Origin: Mantis religiosa
Taxonomy: Eukaryota; Arthropoda; Insecta; Mantodea; Mantidae
NCBI GenBank assembly: GCA_030765055.1
Contig: JAUKNK010000152.1
Location: 2,708,475 to 2,772,474 of the forward strand
DNA: 64,000 nt
Direction of reading: 5' to 3'
The notes under the pieces are model-generated. The model did not search any database. It was not told the DNA's origin and was given only the letters and a program-made list of their open reading frames with translations. A program made the translations under genes and the position numbers. Of the stretch, positions 62,161 to 64,000 are shown in pieces; the stretch's first letter is position 1, and each line of letters begins with the position of its first letter.

Positions 62161-63630
62161 TGTGCATTATTCTTTCCCTTAGTATTATCTACCTCACTTT
62201 ACCTATATATTTCCCCCCCCCCCTTTTTTTTTCTTTTTTCCCACTCTTATCTCAAATTTAAAAGGCTGTTACTTCATTTGGTAAATTCTCCCACTTTTGC
62301 AAAAGGTAGTGATCCATCCACACTTTAGTTTGCTTGGGTAATAGAATTTGATGCCATGTATTATCGTCCCTTTTTGTACCCATTCCTTATAAACACATCA
62401 CCCCTATTCTGAACCATGTCATACCTATTACTGCTTTATCACAAATTTCAACATATTTTTCTCATTGCCAATTCATTTACAATAATATGTTTAGTTTCAA
62501 AGATCTCTTGTTATTAAAATTAGCCCATAGTTCCTGGTTTTCTATATTCTCTATTCTGTTTACCTCTTTCCATCATCTCTTTTCCTCCCACATCAGTTTT
62601 CTCTAGAATAATTTGAATTTTATATGTCCATGTTTCTTTCCCCTTAATTTATCAATGCAATGCATTATCAAGCAATGAGGTGTAATTAGTGTAATGTAAT
62701 CTCCCACTTGTGTATTATATTCTCCCAAAGTTGCACGTGTGTCCTATTATTGGTTCGAAAGTTCTGGCCTATTGAAGTGTTTCACATTTATGTGGATCGC
62801 ACTGTAATATTGAATTATGGAATCCAAGGAAAAACAGAAAACCAAAGAAAAGATGAATATAAGCAGAGTTGTGAGTCGGAACTGGCTTGATAAGCCTTAA
62901 ACCTGCTGTAAAGAAAATATCTCAAGGTTAAGGGGAGATTAAGTGGTAAAAGTAACCAAAAGTGACACTTGCAGTTGTTTATGTAGTATTATTAATTGGA
63001 ATAACAACTTTAACTTGATGTGTCTACAAGTACAGTTAAAATTATTTTAAATATGTAGAGCAGCATATGAAACCTTTATCTTCTACAAGAAGGTTATGCT
63101 ATAAATTTCATTCCTTCTGTTATTTAGAGGAGTTCCTGTGTGCTCAAGCCACATAATTTCTTTATTTTCAAACATACACTTTTTTTTCTCCATGTAAGCC
63201 TTTTTGTATAGTGCCTCCTCTGTAATTCTGTGAATTAAACTTTTTGAGTTTGAATAACCCTTTTCTCAAATACTGCTGAAGTGAACTAAATAAGTTTTAA
63301 GTTGTCAACCTCTAACTACTGTTGTGAATCTACCTTGGTGTTAATAACATGGCTAATAGATTTTTAAAACTGAACTGTTGGTAAATTGTAATTAAAATTT
63401 GGTAAGCAAACATCCATATATTCTTTATTTAGAGACTGTGCATATACGTTCTGTAAAAAATTCAGTTTAGTATGTGAAGTAGTTTGAGAGAATAATGAAC
63501 ATAGTAATTTAAGCCGAGAAAGAACTTCTAATAAACCTTTAATGCTTGTATACTACCTACATTAAGTTCTGTACCCATTGTAGTTTCTTGTTACTATGCT
63601 ATCCTTATTAATGCTAATTAGGTACAATAA
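62161..63630. other. Non-coding, possibly decayed LINE
   Basis: C-run at 62215-62223. Minus-strand scraps near 62280-62400 could belong to the LINE whose C-terminal block lies at 63640-63980, but no motif is firm. Confidence 0.3.
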
Positions 63631-63639
63631 CGAATGAGA

Positions 63640-63980
63640 GTTTCATTAGACAGATCTTATTTGCCACATTTGCATACGTTAACAGCTGAGTCACAATGCA
63701 TTGCATTGCTTGATAATATTCTGTACCAACACTTCAGTCTCTTTCCCCCTCCTTACTTTTGTTGCCTAATCTTCCAAATTCCATTAGAGAAACTTTATTT
63801 GGTGAGGATCTTGGTAATCCTAATGCAAGTCTACAAAATTGTCTAACATTATTGTTTTCCAGCCCTGATCTGGCCACCAAATTTCTATTCCATATATCAT
63901 TCCACTCTCTACTACTGAACCATATACTTATTCGAACTGTTCTACTGGGATGTTTGTTAATTTATTTACACAAGGCCTAA
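63640..63980 (-). pseudogene. LINE C-terminal fragment
   Basis: The minus strand reads NNNVRQFCRLALGLPRSSPN then KVSLMEFGRLGNKS and, after a shift, LKCWYRILSSN. This resembles the post-RT block of several LINE groups (FC-x-LGLP-x-PN-x-ELGR, then L-YW-RI). RT itself would lie to the right, outside the window. Confidence 0.45.
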
Positions 63981-64000
63981 TCACATTTATTGCCATTTTT

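Overview
This window is eukaryotic repeat-dense DNA, almost certainly from an arthropod and most likely an insect with a large genome. The evidence is GT-AG intron signals, long AT-rich non-coding stretches, tRNA-derived SINEs, and a mixture of Penelope-like elements (PLEs), CR1/Jockey-, L1-ORF1- and R1-like LINEs, Ty3/gypsy elements, mariner, Mutator-like, hAT and PIF/Harbinger transposons. Nothing bacterial (operons, ribosome binding sites, CRISPR) is present. The species cannot be named from the sequence alone.

Layout. 1-1760: PLE (RT plus GIY-YIG) whose tail carries a hammerhead ribozyme core. 1762-5340: minus-strand LINE with an SGNH-esterase ORF1, interrupted by a 235-bp foldback. 6.3-8.5 kb: SINE/LINE scraps, dead mariner, (CT)n. 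8.56-13.51 kb: two adjacent young gypsy elements, both internally deleted. 16.6-20.5 kb: LINE split by a PLE foldback. 20.5-21.8 kb: Mutator-like transposase relic. 22.4-25.8 kb: plus-strand gypsy with a DD35E integrase. 28.18-38.60 kb: two probable host exons around a 10-kb intron packed with insertions, including a LINE-type RT joined to a PLE-type hammerhead tail, a solo LTR, an 880-codon uninterrupted LINE ORF2 and two small foldbacks. 39.4-45.8 kb: hAT, SINE and PLE pieces. 45.96-53.85 kb: a PIF/Harbinger transposon holding a LINE and a pseudo-LTR PLE; that PLE is itself split by a 1.8-kb near-perfect palindromic PLE. 55.0-60.4 kb: LTR remnants and a third minus-strand gypsy element with a GC-rich insert in gag. 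60.4-62.1 kb: R1-like LINE. 62.3-64 kb: mostly non-coding, ending in a LINE C-terminal fragment.

Main theme. At least five separate insertions share one structure: a 12-14 bp target duplication, an inverted copy on one side lacking the last ~40-50 nt, a direct copy with that tail on the other side, and hammerhead ribozyme cores near the ends. One of them carries a Jockey/CR1-type RT rather than a PLE RT. About 16 hammerhead or hammerhead-like cores are visible by eye, several with all three helices. The gypsy elements share 4-bp NTAT target duplications and appear to be non-autonomous deletion derivatives mobilised recently.

Most coding features are broken transposon genes. The only candidate host gene is the exon pair at 28176-28267 and 38408-38600.
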